Assembly: GCA_903927605.1 (NCBI GenBank)
Contig: CAIYNT010000286.1
Coordinates: 3,003-67,002, forward strand
DNA length: 64,000 nucleotides
Reading direction: 5' to 3'
Source: an uncultured Holophagaceae bacterium
Lineage (GTDB): Bacteria; Acidobacteriota; Holophagae; Holophagales; Holophagaceae
The translations under genes and the position numbers were made by a program. Positions 9,004-19,496 of the stretch are shown here, in pieces; position 1 is the first letter of the stretch; each line of letters starts with the position of its first letter. Below the pieces are notes generated by a model that saw only the letters and a program-made list of their open reading frames with translations, did not search any database and was not told the origin of the DNA.

Positions 9004-9056
9004 CGTCGGACTCGCCGCATCGATTACCCGCCCTCTTCACGCCTTTCACTTACGAT

Positions 9057-9995
9057 TCAGGTGTGATGTGCTTTCCACCAGGCCGTGCCCTCGTTCACAT
9101 CCTTCGCGATCTGATCCCTCAGCTCGTCCACCGACGAGAACTTCGCCTCCCCGCGAAGGCGGTGAAGGAATCGCACTTCCATGCGGGCGCCGTAGAGGTC
9201 CTCTTCAAAGCCTGGCAGGTGGGTTTCCACCGTGAGGCGCTGACCATCGAAGGTGGGTTTCTCGCCAACATTCGTCATGCCCATGTGGGAACCCCCGTGG
9301 TGGGGAAGCACCGCCTCCGTCACATAAACCCCAAAGGCCGGCAGCTGTTCCTGCTCCCAGGCGAGGTTCGCCGTGGGGAACCCCAGGTGGCGGCCCCTGC
9401 GGTCTCCCTCCACCACCACACCGGTCAGGGCGTAGGGATGACCGAGCAGTTGCGAGGCCGCCCCCACCTCGCCCTGGTCCAGGGCTTCCCTGATCCGCGT
9501 ACTGGAGAGCCGTCCGCCATCCGGGGCCCGCAGGGCCAGCGTATGCACCTGGCAGCCATGGGCCGCACCCCAGGCCTCCAGGGTTCCCACGTTGCCACTT
9601 CGGTCCCGGCCAAAACAGAAGGCCCGACCCACATGCAGTTCCACGGGCGACAGGACGTGCTGGATGCGATCCAGGAATCGTTCGGGGCTCAGTTCGGAGA
9701 AGGCCCGGCTGAAGGGGATCACCCAGGCTAAGTCCATGGCCTCGGCCTCGAAGGCGGCCAGTCGCTGCTCCAGGGTCATGAGGAGTTTCGGTTTGCGCTG
9801 GGGCGCCACCACCAGGGTGGGATGCGGATCGAACGTCACCACCGCGGCCCGCTGTCCCAGCGCCTTCGCCCGACCTGAGGCGACCCGCAGCAGCTCCCGG
9901 TGACCCGCATGGACACCATCGAAGGTGCCGAGGGTCACCACGAAGGGTCCGGATACCGGGGCGGCTTCAAGGCTGTGGCGCCAGACGACCATCAT
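9057..9995 (-). CDS. ribF: Bifunctional riboflavin kinase / FAD synthetase
   Basis: Converts riboflavin to FMN and then FAD. The 312 residues fit the family. The N-terminal adenylyltransferase domain has TLGTFDGVHAGHREL (about 22-36) and the STRIREAL motif near 165. The C-terminal flavokinase domain has GDRRGRHLGFPTANL and the FGVYV strand. Start ATG 9995 (MMVVW, with 9992 as alternative) overlaps the stop of the upstream terC-like gene by four bases, so the two are translated together. Cytoplasmic. Confidence 0.95.
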   Translation of the reverse strand: MMVVWRHSLEAAPVSGPFVVTLGTFDGVHAGHRELLRVASGRAKALGQRAAVVTFDPHPTLVVAPQRKPKLLMTLEQRLAAFEAEAMDLAWVIPFSRAFSELSPERFLDRIQHVLSPVELHVGRAFCFGRDRSGNVGTLEAWGAAHGCQVHTLALRAPDGGRLSSTRIREALDQGEVGAASQLLGHPYALTGVVVEGDRRGRHLGFPTANLAWEQEQLPAFGVYVTEAVLPHHGGSHMGMTNVGEKPTFDGQRLTVETHLPGFEEDLYGARMEVRFLHRLRGEAKFSSVDELRDQIAKDVNEGTAWWKAHHT

Positions 9996-10936
9996 GGGGC
10001 TCCATCCTGTTCAGCGGGCCAGGCCAGGCTCGCGACAACGCTGCCCGCCAGCACGGCCGCGATGACCAGCAGGCTGTACTGCACGGGAATGGGCAGCCAG
10101 TGGACGATGCACATTTTAAGGCCCACGAAGGCCAGGACGACGGCCAGCCCAGTCTTCAACCGGTGGAAGCGGTCCATCATCTTGGCCAGTACGAAGTAGA
10201 GGCTCCGCAGACCCAGGATCGCGAAGATATTGGAGGTGTAGACCACGAAGGGATCGCGGCTCACGGCCAGCACGGCGGGAATGGAGTCCACGGCGAAGAC
10301 CAGATCCGTCATCTCGATGGTCAGGAGCACCAGGAGCATGGGGGTGGCGAGCCGCCGGCCCTTGCGCACCACCCAGAACCGTTCGTGGCCGCCGGACTCA
10401 TCGAAGGGAACGAAACGACGGAAGGCCCGGGCCATGGGATTCTGGGCGGGATCGACCGCCTCCTCCTTCACCAGCAGCATCTTCAGGCCGGTGTAGATGA
10501 GGAAGCCCCCAAAGACATACATCATCCACTCGAAGCGGTTCAACAGGGCCGTGCCGGCCAGGATCATCGCCGCCCGCATGATCAGCGCGCCCAATACACC
10601 CCAGAAGAGCATCCGGTGCTGGTGGCGCAGGTCCACCCGGAAGCTCTGGAAGACCAGGACAAACACGAACAGGTTGTCCACACTGAGGGACTTCTCCAGT
10701 ACGTAGCCCGTGAACCACTCCAGGCCCTTCTGCGAGCCCTCCGCCTGAAAGATTAGGCCATTGAAGAGCAGCGCCAAGCCGATCCACACCGCGCTCCAGA
10801 CACCCGCCTCGCGCATGGTAGGTGCGTGGATACGACGGTTGAAGACGCCCAGATCCAGAGCCAGCATCAGAAACACGAAGGCGTGGAATCCAGACCAAGC
10901 CCACCAGGGAGCGGCTTGGAGCAGAGCGTCGACCAA
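9992..10936 (-). CDS. TerC/Alx family membrane protein
   Basis: A 314-residue integral membrane protein with about eight to nine hydrophobic segments. Family landmarks are the acidic membrane motif LALDLGVFNR near residue 30, EKSLSVDNLFVFVLVF near 85-100, and TIEMTDLVFAVDSIPAVLA near 205-225. These repeated acidic residues are thought to bind metal in TerC/Alx proteins. Alx-type members have been tied to manganese export, so that is a reasonable guess here. First gene of a two-gene unit with ribF. Confidence 0.9.
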   Translation of the reverse strand: MVDALLQAAPWWAWSGFHAFVFLMLALDLGVFNRRIHAPTMREAGVWSAVWIGLALLFNGLIFQAEGSQKGLEWFTGYVLEKSLSVDNLFVFVLVFQSFRVDLRHQHRMLFWGVLGALIMRAAMILAGTALLNRFEWMMYVFGGFLIYTGLKMLLVKEEAVDPAQNPMARAFRRFVPFDESGGHERFWVVRKGRRLATPMLLVLLTIEMTDLVFAVDSIPAVLAVSRDPFVVYTSNIFAILGLRSLYFVLAKMMDRFHRLKTGLAVVLAFVGLKMCIVHWLPIPVQYSLLVIAAVLAGSVVASLAWPAEQDGAP

Positions 10937-11014
10937 GGGTCCTCCAGAGCCACCAGCTTATCTGGGTTGGAAAGGAGCCTGTTACAGAACCCCAGCTCCC
11001 GCCCCTTCACACAA

Positions 11015-11040
11015 GATGGGGCCCGCACCGGGGCCCCATC
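11015..11040 (-). terminator. Strong hairpin after the 11073 gene
   Basis: Perfect 10-bp stem GATGGGGCCC / GGGCCCCATC (11015-11024 with 11031-11040) and a six-base loop. It lies 33 bases beyond the stop of the minus-strand gene at 11073. The T-run (GACTTTT) lies on the plus-strand side, and the minus-strand tail is only TTGTGTG, so termination strength on the minus strand is uncertain. Confidence 0.45.
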
Positions 11041-11072
11041 GACTTTTGCAGCGCATGGTCTTACTTGACGTT

Positions 11073-11420
11073 CTAGGCGTCGTGCTTCTGCCGATAGATC
11101 CGTCGGCTCTCACGGTTTTGCTCCTTCTGGAGCTTGGCGGCTTCCTTCTTCGTGACCTTGCCATCGGCCTGGGCCTTGGCGATGTTCTTGTTGACCCTTC
11201 CTTCTTGGCGCTCCAGCCGGGCGGTCTCCTTGGGCGTCAGGGACCCGCTGGCGACGCCCTGGGTGATGCGCTTCTGCTGGCGCTGGGCGCGGTTCTCCTC
11301 GTGCTGAACCCGTCCGGGAGTGCTGGTGGTCGGTGTGCTGGGTTGGGGCGCCTGGGCGAAGAGGGAGGCGCCCACGAGAAGGGATCCGAAGATGGCGGCG
11401 GAAAGACGACGAGCGTTCAT
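11073..11420 (-). CDS. Small exported charged helical protein with two-fold repeat
   Basis: Function not known. The 115 residues start with a signal peptide (ARRLSAAIFGSLLVGASLFA). A short Pro/Thr/Ser linker follows, then a strongly charged helical domain with two copies of a G-x-L/V-T-x-K-E-x-A-x-L pattern (SGSLTPKETARLE near 60 and ADGKVTKKEAAKLQ near 86). It ends RRIYRQKHDA. Similar short exported proteins are common in acidobacteria and myxobacteria, from memory, without an assigned role. Divergent from rsmE. Confidence 0.8.
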   Translation of the reverse strand: MNARRLSAAIFGSLLVGASLFAQAPQPSTPTTSTPGRVQHEENRAQRQQKRITQGVASGSLTPKETARLERQEGRVNKNIAKAQADGKVTKKEAAKLQKEQNRESRRIYRQKHDA

Positions 11421-11611
11421 GGGGTTTCCTTTTCAGGTTGGGGGCATCGGCCCGGGGTTCCTATTCATGTCCCATGCCAGATGGATATCTGGATTGACCC
11501 CAGTGATTCATAAAGGGTTGAAGCCCCTGGCCGTGGAACCTTGCCTCCTGGTTGGCCAGGGATGATGCAGCCTGCCTCGCATAGAACCACGGACTCCCGC
11601 ATCATGTCCCC

Positions 11612-12337
11612 ATGAGCCTGCCCCGCCTGTTCCTGGACGCCCTGCCGACCCTGGAGGGCCAACTGGTGCCTCTCGGCCCCGAGGCCGCCCGACACCTGAA
11701 GGCCCTGCGCCTGAAGCCCGGTGCCGCGCTGGAACTGATCCTGGGGGATCAGGCCTGGACCGCGGATCTCGCCGGATTGGATCGAGGTCAGGCCGTGGCC
11801 CGGCTCGTCGCGCCCCTGCGGGAGGACCGCGAGCCGCCCATCGGGCTGCAGGCCTGCCTGCCGCTTCCGGCCCAGCTCAGCCTCTTCGACGAGTGGTTGC
11901 CACCCCTGGTGGAGCTGGGCGTCACCCTCATCCAGCCCGTGGTCTACCAGCGCAGCGAGTTCGATGGCGCCAAGACCGCCGCCCGCCTGGAACGGTGGGC
12001 CCGGATCATCCAGTCCGCCAGTGAGCAGAGCCACCGCAACCGGCTGCCCGAACTTCGCCCCCCCATGCCCTTCGCAGCCCTGCCCAGCTGGAAGGCACCC
12101 CAGAAGTGGGTGGCCTACGAGCTGGCCACGGGCCAGTCGAATCCCGCCCTGGACCGCGAGACCCTGGCCTTCACCAGCGGTCCCGAGGGGGGCATCACCG
12201 ACGAGGAATTCGAGGCCCTTTCCGCCGCCGGGTGGCAGCCCGTCAGCCTGGGTCGCAGCATCCTCCGCGCCGTCACCGCTCCCGTGGCCCTGCTGGGGGC
12301 CGTGCAGTTCGAACTGGGACGCTCACCACGAGTCTGA
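11612..12337 (+). CDS. rsmE: 16S rRNA (uracil-1498-N3)-methyltransferase
   Basis: Methylates U1498 of 16S rRNA using S-adenosylmethionine. The 241 residues have the PUA-like N-terminal domain (about 1-75) and a SPOUT methyltransferase domain. The C-terminal knot motifs are FTSGPEGGITDEEFEAL and SLGRSILRAVTAPVALL, both characteristic of RsmE. The EQSHRNRLPEL stretch near residue 145 is also conserved. Start ATG 11612. Single gene, divergent from the small exported protein. Confidence 0.95.
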   Translation: MSLPRLFLDALPTLEGQLVPLGPEAARHLKALRLKPGAALELILGDQAWTADLAGLDRGQAVARLVAPLREDREPPIGLQACLPLPAQLSLFDEWLPPLVELGVTLIQPVVYQRSEFDGAKTAARLERWARIIQSASEQSHRNRLPELRPPMPFAALPSWKAPQKWVAYELATGQSNPALDRETLAFTSGPEGGITDEEFEALSAAGWQPVSLGRSILRAVTAPVALLGAVQFELGRSPRV

Positions 12338-12528
12338 TCACGGGCAGGTGCAGGCCCGGGAACCTCCACACGCGCCATGCGGGTGACTCCATCTGGCTCT
12401 TTTAGGGGCGCCCTGATTGCTGGAGCCCATCCAGTCTCCCGGTTTTCCTAGTACGCTGCCCCATTGCTTCCATCACGGGTGAGCCAATTTCACTACCAAT
12501 CTGTTCGCTTAACTCTTTGGCATCCATC

Positions 12529-12813
12529 ATGTCTCCCAACCCTGCGACTTCCGGCTCCCGAGTTCTTAACTGGTCCCTGACCATCGGAGGAAGCATCTGT
12601 CTTGTCCTTGGTGTCGCTGTTTTAGTGAAGAGTCAGCAACCACCTATCCCCCGCAGCTTTATATTTTTGATGTCCGTTTTTGTGTTGGGCATGGGCCTTG
12701 GTAATTTGTTGGAACTTAGCTACCCGGAACTGTCTTCAAAATCCAAATTCATTGCCAAGGTCTTTGCCGGTTTTGCCATTTTTTCTATGAGCTGGGCCAT
12801 ATCCCATCCATGA
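12529..12813 (+). CDS. Small membrane protein of unknown function in AT-richer DNA
   Basis: Not recognised. ATG at 12529 gives 94 residues; a TTG twelve bases earlier is also in frame. Three hydrophobic segments are visible (about 16-36, 45-62 and 76-90) separated by short polar loops, which suggests a small inner-membrane protein. The stretch 12420-12815 is clearly poorer in G and C than its neighbours and uses codons such as TTA, TTT and ATA that are rare elsewhere in the window. That hints at recent acquisition. Overlaps nothing; followed by a separate exported protein. Confidence 0.6.
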   Translation: MSPNPATSGSRVLNWSLTIGGSICLVLGVAVLVKSQQPPIPRSFIFLMSVFVLGMGLGNLLELSYPELSSKSKFIAKVFAGFAIFSMSWAISHP

Positions 12814-12863
12814 CCATCTGCTCAACCTCCCGCTCAACTCGAACCCTCACCAAGGAGGCTTGC

Positions 12864-13289
12864 ATGCATCAAGCGGCCAAGTGGATCGCAGGCCTGGGGA
12901 TGGCCCTGGCCCTTCTCGCCGGAATACCGGCGGTGGCTCAGACGAAACCGGTGGCGACGCCCAGTCCCACGCCCGTGGGCGACGGCACCTTCCTGTTGAC
13001 CATCTTCCTGAAGCATGACCAGTCGAGGCCCCTGGGGAAGCTCAATGAGCAATTGAAGGAGCAGGGCTTCTTCAAGACCTTCCCGCCACAAGGCGTAGAG
13101 GTCGTGTCCTGGTACGTGGTGATGGGCATCGGCCAGGTGGTGACGCTGCGCCTGCCGGCGGGCCGACTGCGGGAAGTGAACCGCATCCTGGAGGACACCG
13201 CCTGGGGGGCCTACAGCACGGAGTTCTACCCGACCTACGACTTCAAAGCCATCGCCGAGCAGATGCGAGTCCAGACGTCAGGCAAGTAG
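12864..13289 (+). CDS. Exported hypothetical protein
   Basis: ATG at 12864 has AAGGAGG seven bases upstream, which fixes the start. The 141 residues begin with a signal peptide ending in PAVAQ near residue 29. The mature domain (about 45-140) has conserved-looking stretches FLKHDQSRPLGKLNEQL, GVEVVSWYVVMGIGQVVTLRLP and WGAYSTEFYPTYDFK. The alternating strands and helices recall ferredoxin-like stress-response domains, and proteins like this recur as uncharacterised exported proteins in many proteobacteria (from memory). Function unknown. Confidence 0.8.
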   Translation: MHQAAKWIAGLGMALALLAGIPAVAQTKPVATPSPTPVGDGTFLLTIFLKHDQSRPLGKLNEQLKEQGFFKTFPPQGVEVVSWYVVMGIGQVVTLRLPAGRLREVNRILEDTAWGAYSTEFYPTYDFKAIAEQMRVQTSGK

Positions 13290-13491
13290 ACCGAGCCTTA
13301 GGTATAACCCACCCTTCAGGCCCATCGAAGGTGGGGGAGGGCGATTGTATCTCCAGGTGTATTAATTCCATGATTTTACCCATCCACACGAGCGCCTACC
13401 TCGAAAAGGATCTAACCTGTGACGTCCTCCCAGGCTGAGGACGGGTGCCTTGGCCGACCATCCGGCGAGGCACCCATCTAAGGAGGCGGGT

Positions 13492-15848
<2,357 letters not shown>

Positions 15849-15875
15849 CCATCTATCGATCCTTTGTCGGTCCCC

Positions 15876-15927
15876 GAAACGCCGTGCGCACGGAAAACCC
15901 CCTGGTTCCCCGTGTCTACGGCGTTTC
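15876..15927 (+). other. Long imperfect hairpin downstream of gap
   Basis: GAAACGCCGT (15876-15885) pairs with ACGGCGTTTC (15918-15927). After a symmetric three-base internal loop, CACGG (15889-15893) pairs with CCGTG (15910-15914). It starts 28 bases after the gap stop. No T-run follows, so it may be a 3'-end stability element or a Rho-independent terminator lacking a good tail. Confidence 0.45.
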
Positions 15928-16006
15928 ACCATGTTCGTAGCTGGCCCTCCGGGGTCGAGGCTGGCTTTCCCTTGTCCTGTTTGGGTTTCGTTGAGGTGAT
16001 CTTCCC

Positions 16007-17038
16007 GTGTTCGCAAGCGTAGACAGTCCCGTCCTGACCGCCGATGTGGGCGGTACCAACCTCAACTTGGCCCTCCTGACCCCGGAAGGTTCTCAGTACC
16101 GCCTCCTGCGCAAGGCGCGGTTCAACACCCAAGAGGAGCGCTCCCTGCTGGGGCCCATCCAGCGTTTCCTCACTGTGGAACCCTCCGTCCGCCCAAGCCG
16201 AGCCTGCTTCTCGGGGGCGGGCCCGGTCCTGGACCGCCGGCTTCACCTCACCAATGCGCCCTGGGACATTGATGCGGCCGCGTTGGAGCGGGACCTGGAC
16301 ATGCCTGTCCACCTGATCAACGACTTCACCGCCCTGTCCTGCGGCGTCATTCAGCTCAACCTGGCGGACGCCTCTCGAGTGACACCTCTGCCACATGGCG
16401 ACGGCAGCCTGCCCGCTGCGGACCCCCAGGGCTTGGCCTTGGTGGTAGGGGCCGGCACGGGCCTCGGCGTGGGATTCGTAGTACGTACATCCCTGGGCGC
16501 CCGCGCCTTTCCCAGTGAGGGGGGACACATTGGCCTGCCAGTGTTCGACGAGGACACACTGGCTCTCTGGCGGCACCTGCAGGAGGGCCTTCCAGGCCCT
16601 CCCGGAGCCGAGATGGCCGTTTCGGGTCATGGGCTCGTCGTGATCTTCCGCTTCCTGCTGGATTCGCGGCGTGTTCCCTGGACCCCGATCGCCACGGCCA
16701 TCCTGTCCCTTCCCGACGCCGACCAGCCCGCGGCCGTGTCCGCCCAGGCCGCCACAGATTCCGCCTGCGGCCGCGCCATGGCCATGTTCATGGATCTTTA
16801 CGCGCGCATCTGCGCCGAGCTCTGTGCCGTGTTCCTCCCCACCGGCGGGCTCTTCCTCGCCGGTGGCATCGCCGCCAAGAACAAGGAACACTTCCTCGAT
16901 AGACGGTTCATGGCCCGCTTCGAACGGAACTACCGCGCACACCTGGATCAACTCATGCGGGCGACCCCCGTCTACCTTGTCCACGACTATGACCTGAGCC
17001 TCTTCGGCGCGGCCCATGCCCCCAGCTACACCACTTGA
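16007..17038 (+). CDS. glk: Glucokinase
   Basis: ATP-dependent phosphorylation of glucose in the cytoplasm. GTG 16007 follows GAGGTGA with seven bases spacing; 343 residues. ASKHA-fold motifs of the Glk family are present: ADVGGTNLNLALL (about 12-24) for phosphate binding, INDFTALSCGV with the catalytic Asp near residue 106, VGAGTGLGVGFV near 150, and FPSEGGHIGLPVF with the substrate-binding Glu-Gly-Gly-His. The C-terminal GGLFLAGGIAAKN is the adenosine motif. It follows gap by about 160 bases; co-regulation with gap is plausible but not shown. Confidence 0.93.
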   Translation: MFASVDSPVLTADVGGTNLNLALLTPEGSQYRLLRKARFNTQEERSLLGPIQRFLTVEPSVRPSRACFSGAGPVLDRRLHLTNAPWDIDAAALERDLDMPVHLINDFTALSCGVIQLNLADASRVTPLPHGDGSLPAADPQGLALVVGAGTGLGVGFVVRTSLGARAFPSEGGHIGLPVFDEDTLALWRHLQEGLPGPPGAEMAVSGHGLVVIFRFLLDSRRVPWTPIATAILSLPDADQPAAVSAQAATDSACGRAMAMFMDLYARICAELCAVFLPTGGLFLAGGIAAKNKEHFLDRRFMARFERNYRAHLDQLMRATPVYLVHDYDLSLFGAAHAPSYTT

Positions 17039-17069
17039 AGCAGGGTCCCCGGGGGCATGACAGCCAGGC

Positions 17070-18353
17070 TCAAGCCCGTCGAACCGCGAACCCCTGAAAA
17101 CCCTCGCCCGTCCAGCGGAGGGGATGGGGCCTGAAGAAAGCGGTGGCGCTGCCTTCGACGTCCTGGGCCGATCCCATGGCCGCAGGCCATACTTTCGCCG
17201 GGCGCAAGTCTGGTCGAGCCTCTTTCAGCCATTCCCGGTGCGAACCGCACTCCTCCGGCAGCCATGAACACACGGCGTAGATGAGCAGGCCGCCCGGGGC
17301 CAGTCGATTCGCGGCCGCAGCGAGGAGGCGCCGCTGAAGGCCGGTGAGCCTAGGCAAATCCTCGTGTTTGAGCCAGGGCCACTCGGGGTGCTTCTGCAGG
17401 GTGCCGCTGCCGCTGCAGGGCGCGTCCAGCAGGATGAGATCGAAGGTGGATTCACTCCCCTCAAGCCATTCCGCTGCGTCCGCCTGGATCACCTGGGCCG
17501 CAATGCCGCGCTGCTGCAGGGTCTGGCGCAGCCTGGCGGCTCGCTTCGGGTGCACCTCCAAGGCCGTGATCGCCGCGCCGGGATGGTGGAGGGCCAGGGT
17601 GGTAGTCTTGCCACCAGGGGCGGCGCAGGCATCCAGGATGCGGGTGACGGGCCGTTCCCAGGCATAGGCCAACAAAGCCTGGGAGCTGCGGTCCTGCACC
17701 ATGCCACCGGAGGACTCTAGCCAGGGGCGAGGAAAGGCCGCGCCTTCCGCGAGGCGAAGGCAACCGGGCAGGGCTGCTTCCGGCAACAGGCCCTCGGGCG
17801 CCTCCCCCTTCAGTAGGCGGAAATCGGGGCTGGGGGGCTGCTGGAGCCGCGCCCAGAGGGCTTCGAGCTCCTCCTCGGCATGGTGGGGAAGCAGGGCAGC
17901 CTTGAGGGCCTGCTCGGCGGCAGGGCCGCGGTCCAGATTGGCGGGCAGGGCATCCAACTCGACGGCCAGGGCGGCACGATCCTTGGCGGCCCGGCGCAAC
18001 AGGGCATTCACCAGGCCCTTGTGGGGCGGAAACCCCAAGTCGCGGTCCGAGGCCAGGTCCACGGACTCGTTCACGGCGGCATGGTCGCTGACGCCAGGCA
18101 GCCAGGCCAGCTGGGCCAAGCCCATGGCCAGGGTCACCCGGGTGCCCAGGGGCACGCCGCGGTCCGGATCTTTCAGCTTAGGCTTCACCCAAGCCTGGAG
18201 GCGCCCCCAGCGACGGAGACAGAGACCGAGCAGGGCTTTGGCCAGCTGAGCATCCTCACCCAGGTCGCGGTCCCAGATATCCGGCACGCGACCACCCTCC
18301 CCGAAGACTTCGTGCAGGGCGTGGGCGACATGGATGCGGGCGGGCGTGGGCAT
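17070..18353 (-). CDS. rsmB: 16S rRNA (cytosine-967-C5)-methyltransferase
   Basis: RsmB/Sun family enzyme, 427 residues. The N-terminal third (about 1-135) is the helical NusB-like RNA-binding domain. The C-terminal two-thirds is an S-adenosylmethionine methyltransferase with motif I LDACAAPGGKTTTLA, motif IV DAPCSGSGTLQKHP carrying one of the two functional Cys residues, and motif VI YAVCSWLPEEC carrying the other. The start MPTPARIH at 18353 is the first plausible ATG. Convergent with glk and divergent from osmC. Confidence 0.95.
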   Translation of the reverse strand: MPTPARIHVAHALHEVFGEGGRVPDIWDRDLGEDAQLAKALLGLCLRRWGRLQAWVKPKLKDPDRGVPLGTRVTLAMGLAQLAWLPGVSDHAAVNESVDLASDRDLGFPPHKGLVNALLRRAAKDRAALAVELDALPANLDRGPAAEQALKAALLPHHAEEELEALWARLQQPPSPDFRLLKGEAPEGLLPEAALPGCLRLAEGAAFPRPWLESSGGMVQDRSSQALLAYAWERPVTRILDACAAPGGKTTTLALHHPGAAITALEVHPKRAARLRQTLQQRGIAAQVIQADAAEWLEGSESTFDLILLDAPCSGSGTLQKHPEWPWLKHEDLPRLTGLQRRLLAAAANRLAPGGLLIYAVCSWLPEECGSHREWLKEARPDLRPAKVWPAAMGSAQDVEGSATAFFRPHPLRWTGEGFQGFAVRRA

Positions 18354-18429
18354 GGGGCTCCGGAAGGCCGCCCCAGGCTAGCACGTGGGGCTGTGGCATC
18401 CTGTCGATAGGCATCTCGAGGAGCTCTCC

Positions 18430-18876
18430 ATGGCCCACCGCTACCCCCTCACGCTCTCCTGGACCGGCAACAGCCTGGACACCACTTACAACCGGACCGC
18501 AACGCTCTCCAATGACCAGAAGCCCTCCATTCCCGTGAGCAGCGCACCGGAGTACACCGGAAACCCCGCCTGCTGGAACCCCGAGGATCTGCTGGGATCT
18601 GCCCTTGCCACCTGCCACATGCTCACCTTCCTGGCCCTTTGTGCGAAAGCCAAGGTGGGGGTCATGAGCTATGAGGACCATGCCGAAGCCGTGTTGGACA
18701 CCGTCAACAAGGTCACACGCATTACCCAAGTACATCTCCGCCCGGTCATCCGGGTGCCCCGTGGCACCAGCATGGCCAAGGTGGTCGAGTTGTTCGAGAA
18801 AGCCCACAAGTACTGTTTCGTAGCCAACTCGGTTACCTGCGAAGCAGTGATGGAACCCCGCGTGGTTGAGGTCTAG
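18430..18876 (+). CDS. OsmC family peroxiredoxin-like protein
   Basis: Small alpha/beta protein of the OsmC/Ohr superfamily, thiol-based reducers of organic hydroperoxides. ATG 18430 gives 148 residues. The two cysteines sit where the family has them, in ALATCHMLTFLAL (about residue 61) and FVANSVTCEAV (about 139). The PEDLLGSAL stretch before the first Cys is also conserved. The variant lacks features that would separate OsmC from Ohr with certainty. It is followed after eight bases by nrdR. Confidence 0.9.
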   Translation: MAHRYPLTLSWTGNSLDTTYNRTATLSNDQKPSIPVSSAPEYTGNPACWNPEDLLGSALATCHMLTFLALCAKAKVGVMSYEDHAEAVLDTVNKVTRITQVHLRPVIRVPRGTSMAKVVELFEKAHKYCFVANSVTCEAVMEPRVVEV

Positions 18877-18884
18877 GGGCTTTC

Positions 18885-19469
18885 GTGCGCTGTCCCTTTT
18901 GCGGGCACCTCGAGGACAAGGTGGTGGACTCCCGGGAGTCCCGCGAGGGCGACTCCATCCGCCGGCGTCGCGAGTGCCTGTCCTGCGCTCGCCGCTTCAC
19001 CAGCTATGAGCGGGTCGAGGAGGTGCCGCTGGTGATCCTCAAGAAAGATGCGCGCCGGGAGCCCTTCGACCGGCAGAAGCTCATGAAGGGCCTGCTGCTG
19101 GCCTGCCAGAAACGGCCTGTGTCGCTGGCGCGCATCGAGGAGTTGGTGGGGGACATCCAAGCCCGGCTCATGGAGCGGCCTGATCGCGAGATCCGTAGCC
19201 GAGAGCTAGGCGAGCTGATCATGGACGAGTTGAAGGGGCTGGATCAGGTGGCCTACGTGCGCTTCGCCAGCGTGTACCGGGACTTCAAGGACCTGCCAGA
19301 TTTCGTAAAGGCCCTGGAAGGCCTCATGCACAAAGAGACCCCCGCCGGGCAGGAGCCCCTTTCAAGGATCAAGCCGTCTGCGCCGGTGTCTGAATCCATC
19401 AAACCCGTGGCCCAGGCCCTGTTTCCCGCTGAAGCGGAGCCCCCGGTCCCAAGGCCGCGCAAGAAGTAG
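18885..19469 (+). CDS. nrdR: Transcriptional repressor NrdR
   Basis: Zinc-ribbon/ATP-cone repressor of ribonucleotide reductase operons. GTG 18885. The zinc ribbon is at residues 3-36 (MRCPFCGH then CLSCARRFTSYERVE) and the ATP-cone follows from about 49 (VILKKDARREPFDRQKLMKGL). The usual length is about 150 residues; this one has 194 because of a C-terminal tail of roughly 40 residues rich in Pro, Ser and basic residues. The tail is probably disordered and its role is unknown. No ribonucleotide reductase gene lies in the window. Confidence 0.95.
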   Translation: MRCPFCGHLEDKVVDSRESREGDSIRRRRECLSCARRFTSYERVEEVPLVILKKDARREPFDRQKLMKGLLLACQKRPVSLARIEELVGDIQARLMERPDREIRSRELGELIMDELKGLDQVAYVRFASVYRDFKDLPDFVKALEGLMHKETPAGQEPLSRIKPSAPVSESIKPVAQALFPAEAEPPVPRPRKK

Positions 19470-19496
19470 CGCTATCCTGAGAGCCGAGGTTTTTCT

